In this document: piece after piece, positions 61,983 to 64,000 of the stretch
Layout of the letters: each line of letters starts with the position of its first letter
Numbering within the stretch: the first letter of the stretch is position 1
Made by a program: the position numbers and the translations under genes
NCBI GenBank assembly: GCA_963817135.1
Contig: CAWFNG010000013.1
Span: 434,001 to 498,000 of the forward strand
Length of the DNA stretch: 64,000 nucleotides
Reading direction: 5' to 3'
Source of the DNA: VAZQ01 sp963817135
GTDB taxonomy: Bacteria > Pseudomonadota > Alphaproteobacteria > Rhizobiales > Xanthobacteraceae
Notes under the pieces: model-generated
Database searches by the model: none
What the model was told of the DNA's origin: nothing
The model's input: only the letters and a program-made list of their open reading frames with translations

Positions 61983-64000
61983 ATGCCGCTATCGTTCATG
62001 CATGCAAAGCTGAAATGGCGGGCGGATCGCTGGCGTGCGCGCGCCGCATTTGCGTTCGGCGCGCTCGCAATGAGGTCAGGGCTGCGGTCGCTCATGGCGA
62101 AGCTGTGGCGGCGGGTCGCGCAGCGCGGCTCGACGCTGCGCGCGGCCTGGTCGGCGGCAACGCGTGCTCTCGCTCTCCTTCCGCGGGAATGGCAATTCTG
62201 GACGGTGGCGGCAATTTCCACCGTGGTGATGGCCGTCATCCAATACAACGTTCCGCTGTGGTACGGTGGCAGCGACCACAGCGACTATTACTGGTACGGC
62301 CGGTTTCTGCTGGGACAGGTACCGCCGGACGTCACCATCCCTCCCAGCTGGCGCACGCCGGGAATGGGGATTTTTCACATCATTTCCGGAACGGTGATCT
62401 TCGACAGCTGGAAAGGCTTCATTGCGCTGTTTGCGATCTTCGGCGCCGCTATCCCCGTCCTGTTCTATCTCATTGTAAGGCCGCATTCGCGCAATTTCGC
62501 GCTGCTTGCCGCACTCGCCGTCATTCTTTCCATGACCCCCTACATCTACGCGACGAGCGCCGGGTCGGATCAGGTCTTCTTCTTTCTGCATGCGCTTCTT
62601 CTCTTGCTGTGCGTGTCTTATTTCCATCGCCGGCTCGACCGCAATCTCGCGCTTCCCATCGGCATCGCCGTGGTCGCTGCCTATGCGCACATGGTTCGGC
62701 CGGTGGGGGCCGTCCTCTTCTGGATCTTCATCGCGCTCGCCGTGCTCCTGCGGCCGCGCGATTGGCGCCGGCTGGCAGCCGCGAGCGCCGTCTATGTCGC
62801 CATCATGGCCGTCTGGGTTTTGTGGGACCGCGACTACGGCACCAATGGCGGCGCCGGACCGGGCCTGGGCTACCCGTTGGCCAGCGGGCTCGCGACCGTC
62901 GCGGAGCGGCGCCTGGCGCAAGCCTATTTCTCGCCGCAAGGCCTCGTCCATGCGCAAAGCGATGAAGCGGCGGAGAGCTATCCGTCGAGCAGCGCGCTGC
63001 GAAGCGTGCTGCGCAATTTCATTGCTGCGCATCCGGAAGCGTGGCAGCGCAATACCCTGTTCACGCCGTCAAGCCTGTTCGGCCGCTATGCCGGCGAGCG
63101 GAACGGCTCCGGCAAACCTTCTCGATGCGCTCTTTGTGGATCGCAACTCCCTCTATTTCGGTTTCGTCGTGGCGGCGGCCAAAAACGCGCTGGGCCCGGA
63201 GCGCGGGCTCGCCTTGCTCCACGATGCAGCGGCCGAGCACGGAACGACAGGCTTGAGCGGGCTCGCCCGATACTATCTGGACAAGCCAGCGCAGCTCCTC
63301 TTTGGCGTCGTCCCGAACTATAGCGGGCGCAACCTGTTCAGCTCGTTTTTCCAGGCCAGGCATCAGCGCCTCTACACGGCGGGGCCTGTTCCCGATCCTC
63401 TGCTCACCCCCGAGCTTGGACCGGCGACCGCGCACATTCTCGGCACGGTGCGGCAATTCATCCATGACTACCCGCAATACTGGCCGGCGGAGATAAGAGA
63501 ACGTTACCGTGACCGGCCCGAGGCGCTTTATGCGCTCATCGTGCGGGACGATTGGAGCGAGCTTCTGCCTCGGGGACTTGAGCCTGATGGCTTCATCTAC
63601 ACGATAGTGAACTGGTACTTTGGTCCGGCCCTCGCCGGAGCGCTTTATGCGCGCGCCGCTTTGGAGATCATGTACGCTATCCCAGGCTCATGCTGGTGAA
63701 ATACGATAACCTCCTGCACCTGACGGTGATACGCCCGATGGAATCCTGGTCGGTAATAGGTTTCGAGCCAAAGGTTCAGATGACCGGCGACCTCACGCCC
63801 GGCCTTGCCAAGGGGCTCGCACCGGTGTTGCAGGTTGGCGCAGTCGAGAAGAGCATGGTCACGCTGCAGTCCCATGTCTATTTCATTGCGCCGCTGTTCC
63901 TGCTGCTGCTGATTGCGGCGCTACCGTTCCTGCGCGGACCGGCGACGACGGCGGCCTGTCTTTTGCTGCTCCTCGATTATGCGTATCAGGTCCTCTCCAT
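61983..64000 (+). CDS. GT-C-like polytopic membrane protein, tandem copy 3b (partial, frameshifted)
   Basis: The ATG at 61983 follows GGAGGGG at good spacing; an earlier ATG at 61890 lacks one. The protein follows copy 3a closely: FWTVAAISTVVMAVIQYNVP, LWYGGSDHSDYYWYGRFLLG, PPSWRTPGMGIFHIISGTVI, YATSAGSDQVFFFLHALLLL and RLAQAYFSPQGLVHAQSDEA. After indels near 63115 and 63680 it continues through LARYYLDKPAQLLFGVVPN, LEPDGFIYTIVNWYFGPAL and LFLLLLIAALPFLRGPATTA. It runs off the right edge. Probably a periplasmic-facing glycosyltransferase fed by the GtrB-like enzyme (inference). Confidence 0.82.

Overview
The window comes from a GC-rich alphaproteobacterium, most likely of the order Hyphomicrobiales and near Bradyrhizobium/Rhodopseudomonas. 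The evidence is an Omp25-like porin, the style of the palindromic intergenic repeats, and a SPINDLY-type O-GlcNAc transferase. This placement is an inference from gene style; no rRNA or tRNA gene was seen. Almost the whole window is a surface-polysaccharide locus (O-antigen or capsule).

Layout. 1-5.6 kb: SPINDLY-like TPR/O-GlcNAc transferase (runs off the left edge), a small lipoprotein, a FlaA1/CapD-type sugar-nucleotide dehydratase and a broken porin. 5.9-12.1 kb: WecA/WbpL-like initiating transferase, a family-2 glycosyltransferase, two methyltransferases and an RmlD-like reductase. 12.4-14.0 kb: ABC exporter (Wzm/Wzt type). 14.0-26.6 kb: a tightly overlapping minus-strand operon of 14 genes: Nudix, split transketolase, RmlB-like and three other SDRs, a methyltransferase, an unusual UGDH-like dehydrogenase, a Gfo/Idh oxidoreductase, an HldE-like enzyme with reversed domain order, transaldolase, GmhB-like HAD phosphatase and GmhA-like SIS isomerase. 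It looks like a self-supplied pathway to a nucleotide-activated heptose or a larger sugar. 26.8-41 kb: accessory region with five of six copies of an unrecognised glycosyltransferase-like family (the sixth is at 8.2 kb), interleaved with tailoring enzymes: DegT aminotransferase, FkbM methyltransferase, hexapeptide acetyltransferase, radical SAM enzyme, CE6-like esterase and AAC(3)-like N-acetyltransferase. 41-50.6 kb: a visibly AT-richer, scrambled stretch with an IS200/IS605 remnant, gene slivers, a decayed family-9 glycosyltransferase, GT-C membrane glycosyltransferases, a second radical SAM enzyme, a CMP-sugar synthetase and a capsule-type glycosyltransferase. 51-64 kb: two tandem pairs of large polytopic membrane proteins around a GtrB-like polyprenyl-phosphate glycosyltransferase and an AsnB-type amidotransferase.

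How it fits together. FlaA1/CapD plus the WecA/WbpL-like enzyme would start a chain on undecaprenyl phosphate with a 6-deoxy-HexNAc-type sugar. The glycosyltransferases extend it with sugars made by the large operon, and Wzm/Wzt exports it. The GtrB-like and GT-C proteins would decorate the product on the periplasmic side, and the acetyl-, methyl-, amido- and esterase activities would vary it.

Caveat. Many genes are interrupted by single-base indels, often in short homopolymers, while the conserved reading continues in another frame. This looks more like assembly error than decay for most genes. I have therefore given whole-gene coordinates across the frameshifts and stated roughly where each lies.
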